NCBI GenBank assembly: GCA_963789495.1
Contig: CAWBLP010000015.1
Location: 92,195 to 156,194, forward strand
DNA: 64,000 nt
Source: CAWBLP01 sp963789495
GTDB taxonomy: Bacteria; Pseudomonadota; Alphaproteobacteria; Acetobacterales; Acetobacteraceae
Direction: 5' to 3'
Positions 35,448 to 44,416 of the stretch are shown here, piece after piece. Position 1 is the stretch's first letter. Every line of letters begins with the position of its first letter. The position numbers and the translations under genes are program-made. The notes under the pieces were generated by a model. It was not told the origin of the DNA. It did no database searches and worked only from the letters and a program-made list of their open reading frames with translations.

Positions 35448-36614
35448 ATGAGCGCGGACGGTCTGGCCTCGGGTGGGGGCTTCGCGGCGGACATCGCCGC
35501 GCGGACCGACAGCTACTTCAACCGCACCCGGCAAATCGTTGCGCGCTTCGGCGACAAGCGCGTGACCTACGCGGTGTTCCTGCGCCGACCGGTGATCTCC
35601 GCGCCGCGGTTGACCACGGATTGGCTGAGCACGGTCGCGGCGGAACGCGGCACGCGGATCGAGATCGACCTGATGCATCCCGAAGGCGGTTGGGTCGGCG
35701 CTGGCGAACCGATCCTGTATCTGACCGGCAGCCTGATGCAGCTTTCCGACCTCGAAACTATCCTGCTGCAGAAGATCGGCCCGGCCTGCGTCGCGGCGCA
35801 TAACGCTTACCAGATGTGCCTGGCATTGCCCGATGTCAGCTTCCTCGCCATGGAGGCGCGGCACTGCGCCGGCGGCGAGATGCAGGAGATGATGGCCTAT
35901 GCCGCTTCGGTCGGCAGCAGTGCGGCAAAGGCGGAAGGCGCGCGTGGCTTCGTCGGGGGCGCCAATGACGGCACCGCCCATTGGTTCGGTGCGCCGCGCG
36001 GCTTCGGCACCATGCCGCATTCGCTCATCGGCTATGCCGGTTCCACGCTGCGTGCGGCGGAGATGTTCCACGAGACCTTCATCGGCGAACCGATGACGGT
36101 GCTGGTGGATTATTTCGGCCGCGAGATCAGCGATGCGCTGGCGGTGTGCGAGCGGTTTCCCGATCTCGCCGCGGCCGGCGCGCTGTCGTTTCGGCTGGAC
36201 ACCCACGGCGGGCGCTTCCTGGAAGGCCTCGATCCGGCGGAAAGCTACGCGGTGCTGGAGCGGCATACCCCCGGCGCCATCCGCCGCTACCGCAGCGAGA
36301 CGGAGCTGCGCTACCTGGTCGGCACGGGCGTGTCCGCGGCGGCGATCTGGCGCATGCGGGAGGCGCTGGATGCTGCCGGCTATGCTCCGGTGCGGATTGT
36401 GGTTTCCTCCGGCTTTGGCGTGGACAAGTGCCGCGTGATGGCGGATGCCAAGGTGCCGATCGACGTGGTGGGCACCGGCAGTTTCATTCCTGAATCCTGG
36501 CACGAAACCTATGCGACCGCCGATATCGTCGAGTATGACGGCGTTCCGATGGTGAAGGTAGGCCGGGAATTCCTGCTGCGCCGGAACGGCGCGCGCCGTA
36601 GACCGGGTGGCTGA
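35448..36614 (+). CDS. Nicotinate phosphoribosyltransferase-type protein
   Basis: 388 residues of the NAPRTase family, which makes nicotinate mononucleotide from nicotinate and PRPP in NAD salvage. Support: ARTDSYFNRTRQIVARFGD at the N-terminus, GEPILYLTGSLMQLSDLETI, ARHCAGGEMQEMMAYAASVG, GTMPHSLIGYAGSTLRAAEM, LVDYFGREISDALAVCERF, FRLDTHGGRFLEGLDPAESY, VVSSGFGVDKCRVMADAKVP and VDVVGTGSFIPESWHETYAT (phosphate-binding end). It follows the DAHP synthase by 4 bases and is followed by a small gene 3 bases on, suggesting one transcript. Confidence 0.88.
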   Translation: MSADGLASGGGFAADIAARTDSYFNRTRQIVARFGDKRVTYAVFLRRPVISAPRLTTDWLSTVAAERGTRIEIDLMHPEGGWVGAGEPILYLTGSLMQLSDLETILLQKIGPACVAAHNAYQMCLALPDVSFLAMEARHCAGGEMQEMMAYAASVGSSAAKAEGARGFVGGANDGTAHWFGAPRGFGTMPHSLIGYAGSTLRAAEMFHETFIGEPMTVLVDYFGREISDALAVCERFPDLAAAGALSFRLDTHGGRFLEGLDPAESYAVLERHTPGAIRRYRSETELRYLVGTGVSAAAIWRMREALDAAGYAPVRIVVSSGFGVDKCRVMADAKVPIDVVGTGSFIPESWHETYATADIVEYDGVPMVKVGREFLLRRNGARRRPGG

Positions 36615-36617
36615 GCG

Positions 36618-36917
36618 ATGAAACTGGGCAATCTTGATCGGGTGAACCACCTGGTGGCGGACCTGGAGGACGTGAAGTCCCTGATCGGTCTGGCTGAGAA
36701 GGTCGAACCGAACGCCTACCAGGTGTTCATTGAGGCCCCGGGCGATGCCAGCCTGAGAATGTCGGAGCAGGGCGCCACCACGACCCATTCGCGCGGCCTC
36801 GCCGTGTCGGCAGGTTTCCTGGCGGATGTGAAGCAGTTGACGATCAACGAGCTCCGCGCGCGCCAGCAGGCGATCCGGAGCGAACTGGCCACGCTCGGCG
36901 TCGATCTGGAAGCCTAA
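36618..36917 (+). CDS. Small hypothetical protein in operon with the NAPRTase
   Basis: 99 residues, ATG 3 bases after the previous stop. Helical by pattern: VNHLVADLEDVKSLIGLAEK, AYQVFIEAPGDASLRMSEQG, and a C-terminal amphipathic helix ELRARQQAIRSELATLGVDL. No signal or membrane segment. Not recognised. A fragment of repeat family 1 (CATCCGGGCAACGCCCCGAT) lies just downstream at about 36929-36955. Confidence 0.65.
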   Translation: MKLGNLDRVNHLVADLEDVKSLIGLAEKVEPNAYQVFIEAPGDASLRMSEQGATTTHSRGLAVSAGFLADVKQLTINELRARQQAIRSELATLGVDLEA

Positions 36918-36992
36918 CCGCAGCCCGGCAAGCATCCGGGCAACGCCCCGATCCTTGCTGCGCCAGCCCGCGGCCACGAACACCGCGGACCG

Positions 36993-37241
36993 CTATTCCA
37001 TCGCGCGCGTCGTCAGCGATCCGTCAGCCTGCTGCACGATCGTCGCCACCCGCGCCTCAGCCTCCGCCAGTTTCGCCTCGCAATGCTGCCGCAGGGCCGC
37101 GCCACGCTCATAGGCCTTGATCGCATCCTCCAGCTTCTGCTGCCCGCTCTCCAGCCCGCGCACGATCTGCTCCAGTTCGGCCAGCGCCTCCTCGAAGGAC
37201 AAGCTCGCGACCTCGGGTTGTGGTGCCGCTGCATCCGCCAT
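36993..37241 (-). CDS. xseB: Exodeoxyribonuclease VII small subunit
   Basis: 82 residues. The small subunit binds XseA to make the nuclease that trims single-stranded DNA ends. The family helix pair is plain: LSFEEALAELEQIVRGLESG, then LEDAIKAYERGAALRQHCEA and KLAEAEARVATIVQ. AAGGAG is 9 bases upstream of the ATG. It follows the HDAC-type gene by 15 bases, an arrangement common in alphaproteobacteria (there often with ispA and dxs, which are not downstream here). Confidence 0.93.
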   Translation of the reverse strand: MADAAAPQPEVASLSFEEALAELEQIVRGLESGQQKLEDAIKAYERGAALRQHCEAKLAEAEARVATIVQQADGSLTTRAME

Positions 37242-37256
37242 GATGTGAAAACTCCT

Positions 37257-38189
37257 TCAGGCCCGCATCAGGCCGCGCACATGCACCGCCGCCGACGCAG
37301 CGAGCGCATCGAGGTCGTAACCCCCCTCCAGCACCGAGACCAGTCGGCCGCCGCAATGCCGTTCCGCGACGCCCATCAGCGCATCGGTGAGCCAGCCATA
37401 ATCGGCGGTCTCCACCCGGAGTTGCGCCAGTGGATCGGCCCGGTGCGCGTCGAACCCGGCCGACACGATGACCAGCCCCGGCGCGAACCGGTCGAGCGCG
37501 GGAATGATCTCGTTGCCCCAGACGGCGCGAAACGCGGTGCTGCCGTCGCCGGGATGCAGGGGAGCGTTGAGAATGTTGTCGGCGACGCCACGCTCCCACA
37601 TGTCGCCGGTGCCCGGATAGCACGGGCTCTGGTGCGACGACGCATAGAACAGGTCGGCATCCGCGGCGAACATCGCCTGCGTGCCGTTGCCGTGATGCAC
37701 GTCGAAATCCACCACCGCGACCCGCTGCACGCCCCAGGCGGCGCGCGCGTGCAGCGCCGCCACGGCCGCATTGTTGAACAGGCAGAACCCCATCGGTCGA
37801 GACGGTTCGGCGTGATGGCCGGGCGGCCGGACCGCCGCGAAGGCAGCGCGCGCCCAGCCCTCCATCACCGCATCCACCGCTTTCACCGCCCCACCGGCCG
37901 CCCGCAACGCCGCTTCGGCGCTGCCGCCGCTCATCAGCGTATCGCCATCGAGCTGCACCAATTCGCCGGGCTGCGGCCGGATCGACAGGATCGCTTCCAC
38001 ATAGCGCGCAGGATGCACGCGCTGGAGCTGCTCCGCCGTCGCTTCCGGCGCGACCTCGCGCAGCAGGTCGGAAAACTCCGGCGCCTCCAATGCCGCCAGC
38101 ACCGCGCGCAGACGGTCGGCGCATTCCGGGTGGTAGGGACCCGTATCGTGTTCCAGGCAGGCGGGATGGGTGATCAGCGCGGTCGGCAT
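37257..38189 (-). CDS. Histone deacetylase-family (class II HDAC-like) amidohydrolase
   Basis: 310 residues. A zinc amidohydrolase of the acetoin-utilisation/HDAC superfamily, likely deacetylating lysines or polyamines. Motifs: THPACLEHDTGPYHPECADR, AVRPPGHHAEPSRPMGFCLF (tandem His), VAVVDFDVHHGNGTQAMF (zinc Asp/His), FYASSHQSPCYPGTGD, IVSAGFDAHRADPL (zinc Asp) and SVLEGGYDLDALAASAAVHV. The ATG at 38189 lies 1 base after the tusA-like stop, and xseB follows after 15 bases. Confidence 0.94.
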   Translation of the reverse strand: MPTALITHPACLEHDTGPYHPECADRLRAVLAALEAPEFSDLLREVAPEATAEQLQRVHPARYVEAILSIRPQPGELVQLDGDTLMSGGSAEAALRAAGGAVKAVDAVMEGWARAAFAAVRPPGHHAEPSRPMGFCLFNNAAVAALHARAAWGVQRVAVVDFDVHHGNGTQAMFAADADLFYASSHQSPCYPGTGDMWERGVADNILNAPLHPGDGSTAFRAVWGNEIIPALDRFAPGLVIVSAGFDAHRADPLAQLRVETADYGWLTDALMGVAERHCGGRLVSVLEGGYDLDALAASAAVHVRGLMRA

Positions 38190-38190
38190 C

Positions 38191-38433
38191 TCACGCGTCC
38201 TTCGATTCGGCGCGGCGGCGGATCAGGAAGCTGAACACGCCATTTTCCTCGCTCCAGGCAAGCAGGTCGTGGCCGGTCTCACGGCAGAACCCCTGGAAGT
38301 CCGCCACCGCCGCGCGGTCCGTCGCGAGCACGCGCAGGCGCGCGCCCGGCTCCATGGAACGCAGCGATCGGTTGGCCCGCAGCACGGGCAGTGGGCAGTT
38401 CATGCCCTTCACGTCCAGCACGGTCTCGCTCAT
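38191..38433 (-). CDS. TusA-family sulfurtransferase
   Basis: 80 residues from the ATG at 38433; a longer reading to 38469 is less family-like. The TusA fold carries its sulfur on the Cys of the N-terminal CPxP motif, here LDVKGMNCPLPVLRANRSLR. It is followed by GARLRVLATDRAAVADFQGF and LLAWSEENGVFSFLIRRR. Such proteins relay persulfide to tRNA thiolation, molybdopterin or sulfur-oxidation partners; the partner here is unknown. First gene of the tusA-HDAC-xseB run. Confidence 0.9.
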   Translation of the reverse strand: MSETVLDVKGMNCPLPVLRANRSLRSMEPGARLRVLATDRAAVADFQGFCRETGHDLLAWSEENGVFSFLIRRRAESKDA

Positions 38434-38568
38434 GCCGGGCATCCTGCGGCGCGCGCGCTCGCCCGGCAAGGCAGGGTGTGCGGTGTGCGTGGGGGCGGTG
38501 CTGGCCCGGTGAAGCGACAGCCTAGGCCCGTCCCCATGCCCTGCGGATCAGCGCCAATTCAGACCCGA

Positions 38569-38680
38569 CGGCCCAGCCCGGCAGGGCTCAGCACGACCGG
38601 GGCTCAGCACGACCGGGGCCCAGCACGATCAGGGCCCGGCCCGACCGAGGCCCAGCACGACAGGGTTCGGCACGACGGTA
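38569..38680. repeat. Tandem repeat, 16-bp unit, about seven copies
   Basis: Units of GGCTCAGCACGACCGG: two identical copies at 38585-38600 and 38601-38616, then four diverged copies (GGCCCAGCACGATCAG, GGCCCGGCCCGACCGA, GGCCCAGCACGACAGG, GTTCGGCACGACGGTA) to 38680, and a degenerate unit before them. It is in the 331-base gap between the tusA-like and GlcG-like genes; no gene is seen there. Confidence 0.85.
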
Positions 38681-38764
38681 GGGCGCTGTGACAACGGGCG
38701 GCATGATGATAGGCCGCGTCGGTGCCCTGCCGGCCGCCTCAAACCGGCAGGGTCAGACCAGCAT

Positions 38765-39169
38765 TCAGGCGGGGCGGTCCATGGCGGCCAGCATCTCGGC
38801 GATCTCCTGGTCCTCCGACGGCGCGAGCCCGCTGATGCCCACGGCACCGATCAGCCGGTCGCCGTGCTTCACCACGCAACCGCCCGGCAACTCGGTCAGC
38901 TTGTCGTCGCAGAACGCACGGGCCGGCACGCCGTCCTTGCGCAGGCGCGCCGCAAACGCACTGGTGTCGACCCCGAGACGCGCCGCGGTATAGGCCTTGC
39001 CCTCCGAGATCTGGATGCTGCGCACGGGCGCGCCATCCATGCGGGCGAAGGCCAGCAGGAATCCGTATTGATCGCAGGCGGCGACACAGATCGGCCGGTG
39101 GAAGCGGGTGGTCGCCTCCGTGACGGCTCGCGCCACAAGGGCTTCGGCGGCTTTGAGCGAGAGTTCCAT
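38765..39169 (-). CDS. GlcG/HbpS-family (heme-binding-like) protein
   Basis: 134 residues. The family pattern is clear: LSLKAAEALVARAVTEATTR, PICVAACDQYGFLLAFARMD, SIQISEGKAYTAARLGVDT, FCDDKLTELPGGCVVKHGDR and IGAVGISGLAPSEDQEIAEM. GlcG/HbpS proteins bind heme or small ligands and are often encoded beside oxidoreductases. No signal peptide, so cytoplasmic here. AAGGA lies 7 bases upstream of the ATG. Confidence 0.88.
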   Translation of the reverse strand: MELSLKAAEALVARAVTEATTRFHRPICVAACDQYGFLLAFARMDGAPVRSIQISEGKAYTAARLGVDTSAFAARLRKDGVPARAFCDDKLTELPGGCVVKHGDRLIGAVGISGLAPSEDQEIAEMLAAMDRPA

Positions 39170-39702
39170 TGCGACGTCCTTCTAACGCGGTGGAATGCGG
39201 GATGAGGCAAGACCGACGGCCAGGAGACACCGACCCGCCTCGCCCCGGGTGCAAAGGGTTGCTGCCGCCAGAACAGGAGTGGAGGGCAGTTTAGGGCCAG
39301 ACCGTTCCGTCTCCTGCATCGCGGTCAGGCAGCAGATCACGGCATGGAACCGGCAAGCTTGATCTGGCGCAACCAGAGCGGGAAATTGATTCGGTCTATA
39401 CACCAAATGGCTGTCGGTGCGATGATGAAGTCCGGGACGGAACCTGCCAGCAGGTCGACGTCGACCTGCTGAGCCGTGGCTGCGTACCAGCGACAGCGCC
39501 TCGGTCGGTTCGGCGAGCCGCCTCGGGCACTCCGGTGGTCCGGCCTGGTGTCGCTGGTGCCGGCGACCAGCGACCAATTCGGTGGCCCGCGGAAATTCCA
39601 GATAGGGGAAGCCGGCGGCACCCGACTGTGCATCCACCCACCTCGGGACGACGTCGATGCCGCCTGGAGATGGCGACGACAGCGACGTAAGCTGCCGCTT
39701 GC
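39170..39702. other. Intergenic, possible gene relic on minus strand
   Basis: About 530 bases. On the minus strand near 39440-39345 a frame reads VPDFIIAPTAIWCIDRINFP followed by LWLRQIKLAG and a stop, which has protein-like texture. The upstream frame is broken and no family was recognised. Otherwise nothing is seen. Confidence 0.35.
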
Positions 39703-40606
39703 ATGACTTCAGCATCGAATCGGCATCGACCTCGGCGGGACGAAAATCGAGATCACGGTGCTCGCACCGGATGGCGCGGAGCTGCTGCGCCAGCGCATCC
39801 CGACCCCGCAACGCGACTATGCCGGCACGCTGCACGCCATTGCCGGCCTGGTCCGCGACACCGAGTCGCAGCTCGGCATCACCGCAACCGTCGGCATCGG
39901 CATCCCGGGCGTCATCAGTCCTGCCACCGGGCTGGTGAAGAATGCCAACTCCACCACGCTGAACGGTCACAGTTTCGACCTCGACATGGCCGGCCTGCTG
40001 GGACGGGAAGTGAGGGTGGAGAACGACGCCAATTGCTTCGTGCTGTCGGAAGCCACGGATGGCGCCGGGGCGGGAAATCGGCTGGTGTTCGGCATCATCC
40101 TGGGCACCGGCTGCGGTGGTGGCATCGTGCTGGACGGCCGGGTGCATCGCGGCCCGCATGGCGTGGCCGGCGAGTGGGGCCACAATCCGCTGCCCTGGGC
40201 GCGGCCGGAGGAATTTCCCGGTCCGCATTGCTGGTGCGGGCAATTCGGCTGCCTGGAGACCTGGGTCACCGGCCCGGCCCTGGCGCGGGACTGCAACGGA
40301 CCGGATGCCTCGGATGCGACGGATATTCCGGCCCGTGCCGCTGCCGGCGACAGCCAGGCGCAGGCGGCGCTCGCCCGCCATGCCGACCGCCTGGCGCGCG
40401 GCCTGGCGCAGGTCATTAACTTGCTCGATCCGGACGCCATCGTGCTCGGCGGCGGGCTGTCCAATATGGGACATCTCTACGCCGAGCTGCCGCGGCTGCT
40501 GCCGCGCCACGTGTTCAGCGACGTGATCGCGACGCCCATCCTGCCGGCGCGGCACGGCGATTCGTCGGGCGTACGCGGTGCCGCCTGGCTGTGGCCGGCG
40601 GACTGA
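39703..40606 (+). pseudogene. ROK-family sugar kinase, frameshift at the N-terminus
   Basis: About 300 residues. ROK kinases phosphorylate hexoses such as fructose, glucose or N-acetylglucosamine. The ATP-binding N-terminus IGIDLGGTKIEITVLAPDG is in frame with the body but has no start codon after the TGA at 39704. An ATG at 39703 (MTSAS) is in another frame, and removal of one A at about 39718 joins them. The body shows VGIGIPGVISPATGLVKNAN, VENDANCFVLSEATDGAGAG, GIILGTGCGGGIVLDGRVH, GEWGHNPLPW and the zinc motif HCWCGQFGCLETW. A GTG at 39758 would skip the phosphate loop, so it is unlikely to be the true start. dinB starts 2 bases after the stop. Confidence 0.85.
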
Positions 40607-40607
40607 C

Positions 40608-41855
40608 ATGCCCGCGTTGTGCCGCGATTGCCTGATGGTGGTCGGCGACACGTCACGCTGCCCGCGCTGTTCCGGTGCCCGCATCGTCCGCCACGAGGCA
40701 CTGTTCGCCCTCAGCATCGCCCATATCGACTGCGATGCGTTCTACGCCAGCGTGGAGAAGCGCGACCGGCCGGAACTGGCGGCGCGCCCGGTGATCGTGG
40801 GCGGCGGCACCCGCGGCGTGGTGGCGGCCGCCTGCTACATCGCACGATTGAACGGCGTGCGCAGCGCCATGCCGATGTTCAAGGCGTTGCAGGCCTGTCC
40901 GGACGCGGTGGTGCTCAAGCCAGATTTCCCCCGCTACGTGGCAGTGTCCCGCCAGATCCGCGGCCTGATGGCGGGTTTGACCCCGTTGGTGCAGCCGTTG
41001 TCGATCGACGAGGCGGTGCTGGACCTGACCGGCACGGAGGCGCTGCACGGCGCCCCGCCGGCCATGGTGCTGGCCCGATTCGCCCGACAGGTGGAGCAGG
41101 AGGTTGGCGTCACCGTCTCGGTCGGGCTGGCGGCGAACCGGCTGATGGCGAAGATCGCCGCCGGCCGCGACAAGCCGCGCGGCTTTGCGGTGATCGGGGC
41201 GGAGGCAGCGGCGCTGCTCGCGCCGGAACCGGTGCGGCTGCTGCCCGGCGTGGGCCCGGCCCTGGCGCGGCGGCTGGAGACGCTGGGCATCACCAGGCTG
41301 GGTCATTTGCAGGCGCTGGGGGAACGCGAGGCGCTGCGCAAGCTGGGCGAGGATGGGCCGGCGCTGGTCCGCCGCGCTCGCGGCGAGGACGTCCGGCCGG
41401 TCGATCCCAGCCGGGAAACCAAGTCGATCAGCGCCGAGACCACGTTCGACACCGACCTGTCGGGGCTGCAGGAGCTGGAGCGTCCGTTGTGGCGGCTGTC
41501 GGAGAAGCTGGCGCGCCGGTTGAAGGAGAACGAACTGGCTGCCGGCGGCGTGGTGCTGAAGCTGAAGACGGCCAGCTTTGCCTCGCGTACTCGCGCAATG
41601 CGGCTGCCCAGCCCGACGGTGCTGCCGGACCGGCTGTTCGAGGCGGCGCGGGACCTGCTGGCGCGGGAAGCGGTGGGACCGGCGTTTCGGCTCATTGGCA
41701 TCGGTGCCAGCCCATTGGTGCCAGGAGTCGAAGCGGACCATGGCGATCTGGCCGACACCGAGACTCCCCGCCGGGCGGCGGTGCAGGATGCGATCGACGC
41801 ATTGCGCGGCCGGTTCGGCAGCGCCGCGATCGGGCGTGGCCGCGGGATGGGGTAA
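40608..41855 (+). CDS. dinB: DNA polymerase IV (Y-family) with N-terminal zinc ribbon
   Basis: 415 residues. An error-prone translesion polymerase. The N-terminal ~30 residues carry a CxxC...CxxC zinc ribbon (CRDCLMVVGDTSRCPRCSG) as in other alphaproteobacterial DinB proteins. The polymerase core follows: IAHIDCDAFYASVEKRDRPE, VAAACYIARLNGVRSAMPMF, PLSIDEAVLDLTGTE (catalytic Asp-Glu), VSVGLAANRLMAKIAAGRDK, and the little-finger region ending GRFGSAAIGRGRG. The start at 40608 follows the ROK stop directly. Confidence 0.94.
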   Translation: MPALCRDCLMVVGDTSRCPRCSGARIVRHEALFALSIAHIDCDAFYASVEKRDRPELAARPVIVGGGTRGVVAAACYIARLNGVRSAMPMFKALQACPDAVVLKPDFPRYVAVSRQIRGLMAGLTPLVQPLSIDEAVLDLTGTEALHGAPPAMVLARFARQVEQEVGVTVSVGLAANRLMAKIAAGRDKPRGFAVIGAEAAALLAPEPVRLLPGVGPALARRLETLGITRLGHLQALGEREALRKLGEDGPALVRRARGEDVRPVDPSRETKSISAETTFDTDLSGLQELERPLWRLSEKLARRLKENELAAGGVVLKLKTASFASRTRAMRLPSPTVLPDRLFEAARDLLAREAVGPAFRLIGIGASPLVPGVEADHGDLADTETPRRAAVQDAIDALRGRFGSAAIGRGRGMG

Positions 41856-41964
41856 GGGTCTCGGCGCCTGAGGCGAAGCCGGCCCGACCAGTCCTTCCCC
41901 CGCGCCGCTCGAACGGCGCACCATCCTGTTCCGGCTCACGCCCCCCGGCTCACTCCCCTCTGAC

Positions 41965-42915
41965 TTACGCCCGCGGATGCGCCTTGCGCCAGGCCTCCAG
42001 CAGTTGCGCCTCGTCCACCGCGGTGTAGCGCTGGGTGGTGGACAGGCTGGCATGGCCGAGCAGGTCCTGGATGGACCGCAGATCGGCGCCACCGGCCAGC
42101 AGATGCGTGGCGAAGGAGTGCCGCAGCGCGTGCGGCGTGGCGTGGTCCGGCAGTGCCGGATTCGCCGGCGGAACAGCCGCAGGTGCGCTGCGCCACCGCC
42201 GGGTCCAGCCGCTTGCCGCGCGCGCCCAGGAACAGCGGCGCTTCGGGTCGCCGGTCCGGATGCAGCGCCAGCCAGGCCGCCATCGCCTCGCGCACCGCCG
42301 GCAGCACCGGGACGATGCGCTGCTTGGCGCCCTTGCCGGTCACGCGCAGCATGGCGTCGGCTCCCGGCAGCGGGGCATCGCGCACGTTCAGCGCCAGCGC
42401 CTCGGCGATGCGCAGGCCGCAGCCATAGAGCAGGGTGAACAGCGCGGTGTCACGCGCCTGGATCGCGGCCCGATCGGACAGTTCGCCGATATCCTCGGCC
42501 ACGGCCCGGGCGTCCTTGGGCGGCAGCGGCGCGCGGCACCGGGCGGCGGCTGCGCGGCGTCGCGACCAGGCGCACCGCCGGATTGTCCAGGCCGTGCCGG
42601 CGCGCGAGGTAGCGGAAGAAGCTGCGCACCGCCGACAGATGGCGGGCGCGCGTGGCGTTCACCGCTCCGTCATGCGGCCAGCGCGGCGAGCCAGGCGCGG
42701 ATATCGGCCTGCCGCAGAGCGGCCCAGCGCGGCCAGGTCCGGCTCGCCGCCGAGGTGACGCGTGAGGAAACCAAGAAAGCCGGCCAGGTCGGTGCCGTAG
42801 GCTTCCGCGGTCAGCGGCGAGACGCCCGGACGCTCCTGCAGCAGCCAGGCAAGGAAGGCGCGCGGGCGTCCGCGGCGGCATTCGGCCCGGACAGACGTCC
42901 GCCAAGGCCGGGAGT
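41965..42915 (-). pseudogene. xerC: XerC-type tyrosine recombinase, frameshifted
   Basis: XerC with XerD resolves chromosome dimers at dif. Readable pieces on the minus strand: FLAWLLQERPGVSPLTAEAY, NATRARHLSAVRSFFRYLAR, RRHGLDNPAVRLVATPRSRR, then DTALFTLLYGCGLRIAEALA with the catalytic Arg, LRVTGKGAKQRIVPVLPAVR, EAPLFLGARGKRLDPAVAQR, and after further shifts STTQRYTAVDEAQLLEAWRK with the catalytic Tyr. The stop is at 41965. At least three single-base shifts separate the pieces. It follows the DUF484 gene, its usual neighbour. The exact start is unclear because of the shifts. Confidence 0.85.
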
Positions 42916-43602
42916 CTATGCTTCCCCGCTCGTGCCCTTCTCCTGCTCCGCCTCACCGCCCCAATGCCGCGGCGACCGCGCGGCCGAGGAACGCCAGGGC
43001 ACCGGCGCCCTGCGCGGGATCCAGCGCCCGCGCGATCGCGCGCCAGCAGGGCGAGCAGCGCCGCCGGCCCGTCGCCCGGGCAGCGCCACCAGCGCGTCAT
43101 GGCCGGCCAGTCCCGCCGCCTCCGCATGCAGCAGGCGGGCATCCGTGGCGATGTCACGGAACAGCACCTGGCGGCCGTCCAGCAACCGCGCCACCGTGCC
43201 CTCCGGCAGCCGCCGAAAGCCGCGCACCCTCCGCTTCGACGCAGAGATGCACCGCGTCGACCGCCAGGATGCCCGGCATTTCTCCCGCGATGCAGTCCAG
43301 CGGATCGGCGGAGCGCAGCAGGGCCAGCACCGCCTCCTGCACCCGCGCCGTCAGCCCGGCCGCGGCTCGGCCGGCCGCCAGCACGAAATCCGCGCGCTCC
43401 GACATCGCCGCGGCGTGCGTCCGCTCAGCCCGCACCATCGCCGCCATATGGTCGGCCAGTTGTTCGCCATGCACCCGCGCGGCGGCGCCAGCACCCGATA
43501 CAGCTCCGGATGCTCGGCCAGCCAGCGCGGATGTGCGCGCAGAAACGCCTCGACGAAGGCGGCGTCCGGCATATCGTCCTGTCCCCGTTCGGGCAGCCTC
43601 AT
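42916..43602 (-). pseudogene. DUF484-family protein, frameshifted
   Basis: About 230 residues, GAF-like DUF484 family, commonly encoded directly upstream of xerC. Pieces: MPDAAFVEAFLRAHPRWLAE and HPELYRVLAPP, then after a shift VHGEQLADHMAAMVRAERTH, LRSADPLDCIAGEMPGILAV and DAVHLCVEAEG, then RLPEGTVARLLDGRQVLFRD, GHDALVALPG. Two or more single-base shifts are needed. Function not established; its neighbour suggests a link to recombinase regulation. Confidence 0.75.
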
Positions 43603-43611
43603 AGCAGACGA

Positions 43612-44267
43612 TCAGGCAATCTGCTGGCCCGTCTTCGCCCAGTCCGCCAGGAAGCCGGCCAGCCCCTTGTCGGTCAGCGGATGGTTGAACAGCGAGCGCA
43701 GCACCGCCGGCGGCAGAGTGGCGACATGGGCGCCCAGCTTGGCGGCCTCGATCACGTGCATCGGGCTGCGCACCGAGGCGACCAGCACCTCGGTCTTGAA
43801 CGGGTAGTTGCGGTAGATCGCCATGATGTCGGCGATCAGCGCCATGCCGTGACTCGCCGATATCGTCCAGCCGGCCGACGAACGGGCTGACGAAGGTGGC
43901 GCCGGCCTTGGCGGCGAGCAGGGCCTGCGCGGCGGAGAAGCACAGCGTGACGTTGACCATCGCGCCGTCGTCGGTCAGGCGCCGGCAGGCGCGCAGCCCG
44001 TCCGGCGTCAGCGGCACCTTCACCGTGATGTTCTTGGCGATCGCCGCGCAGCACGCGCGCCTCGGCCATCATGCCGTCGAAGTCGGTGGCGGCGACCTCG
44101 GCACTGACCGGGCCGGGCACGACGGCGCAGATCTCGGCAAGCACCTCGAGGAATTTCTTGCCGGTCTTGGCGACCAGCGACGGGTTGGTGGTCACGCCGT
44201 CAAGCAGGCCGCTGGCGGCGAGCGACTTGATTTCCGCCGTGTCGGCGGTGTCGACGAAGAACTTCAT
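43612..44267 (-). pseudogene. Fructose-6-phosphate aldolase/transaldolase (short form), frameshifted
   Basis: About 217 residues when repaired. Text: MKFFVDTADTAEIKSLAASG, LLDGVTTNPSLVAKTGKKFL, VPGPVSAEVAATDFDGMMAE; shift; KVPLTPDGLRACRRLTDDGA, MVNVTLCFSAAQALLAAKAG and ATFVSPFVGRLDDIGES; shift; MALIADIMAIYRNYPFKTEV, LVASVRSPMHVIEAAKLGAH to the end. The Schiff-base Lys region is ITVKVPLTPDG. Both breaks are one extra base (CTGCGCGGCGATCGCC and GAGTCACGGCATGG). It acts in the non-oxidative pentose phosphate pathway. Divergent from priA. Confidence 0.9.
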
Positions 44268-44416
44268 GTCATCGCTCCGTTTTGCGGCTACGGCTGGGGG
44301 ATCGTTCCGGATAGTCGGGATACGGATGGCATCGCCACTACGAGGAGACGCGTCGGGTCTGCAGCAGCGGCACGCTTGATCAGCCAGAGCGATCGGGCCG
44401 AACCTGTGCGGGCCGC

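Noticed and set aside
38569..38680. CRISPR array
   Set aside because: Units are 16 bp and contiguous with no spacers and no cas genes.
39182..40717. 511-codon minus-strand frame opposite the ROK gene
   Set aside because: The plus strand carries ROK kinase motifs; the minus frame has antisense-type composition.
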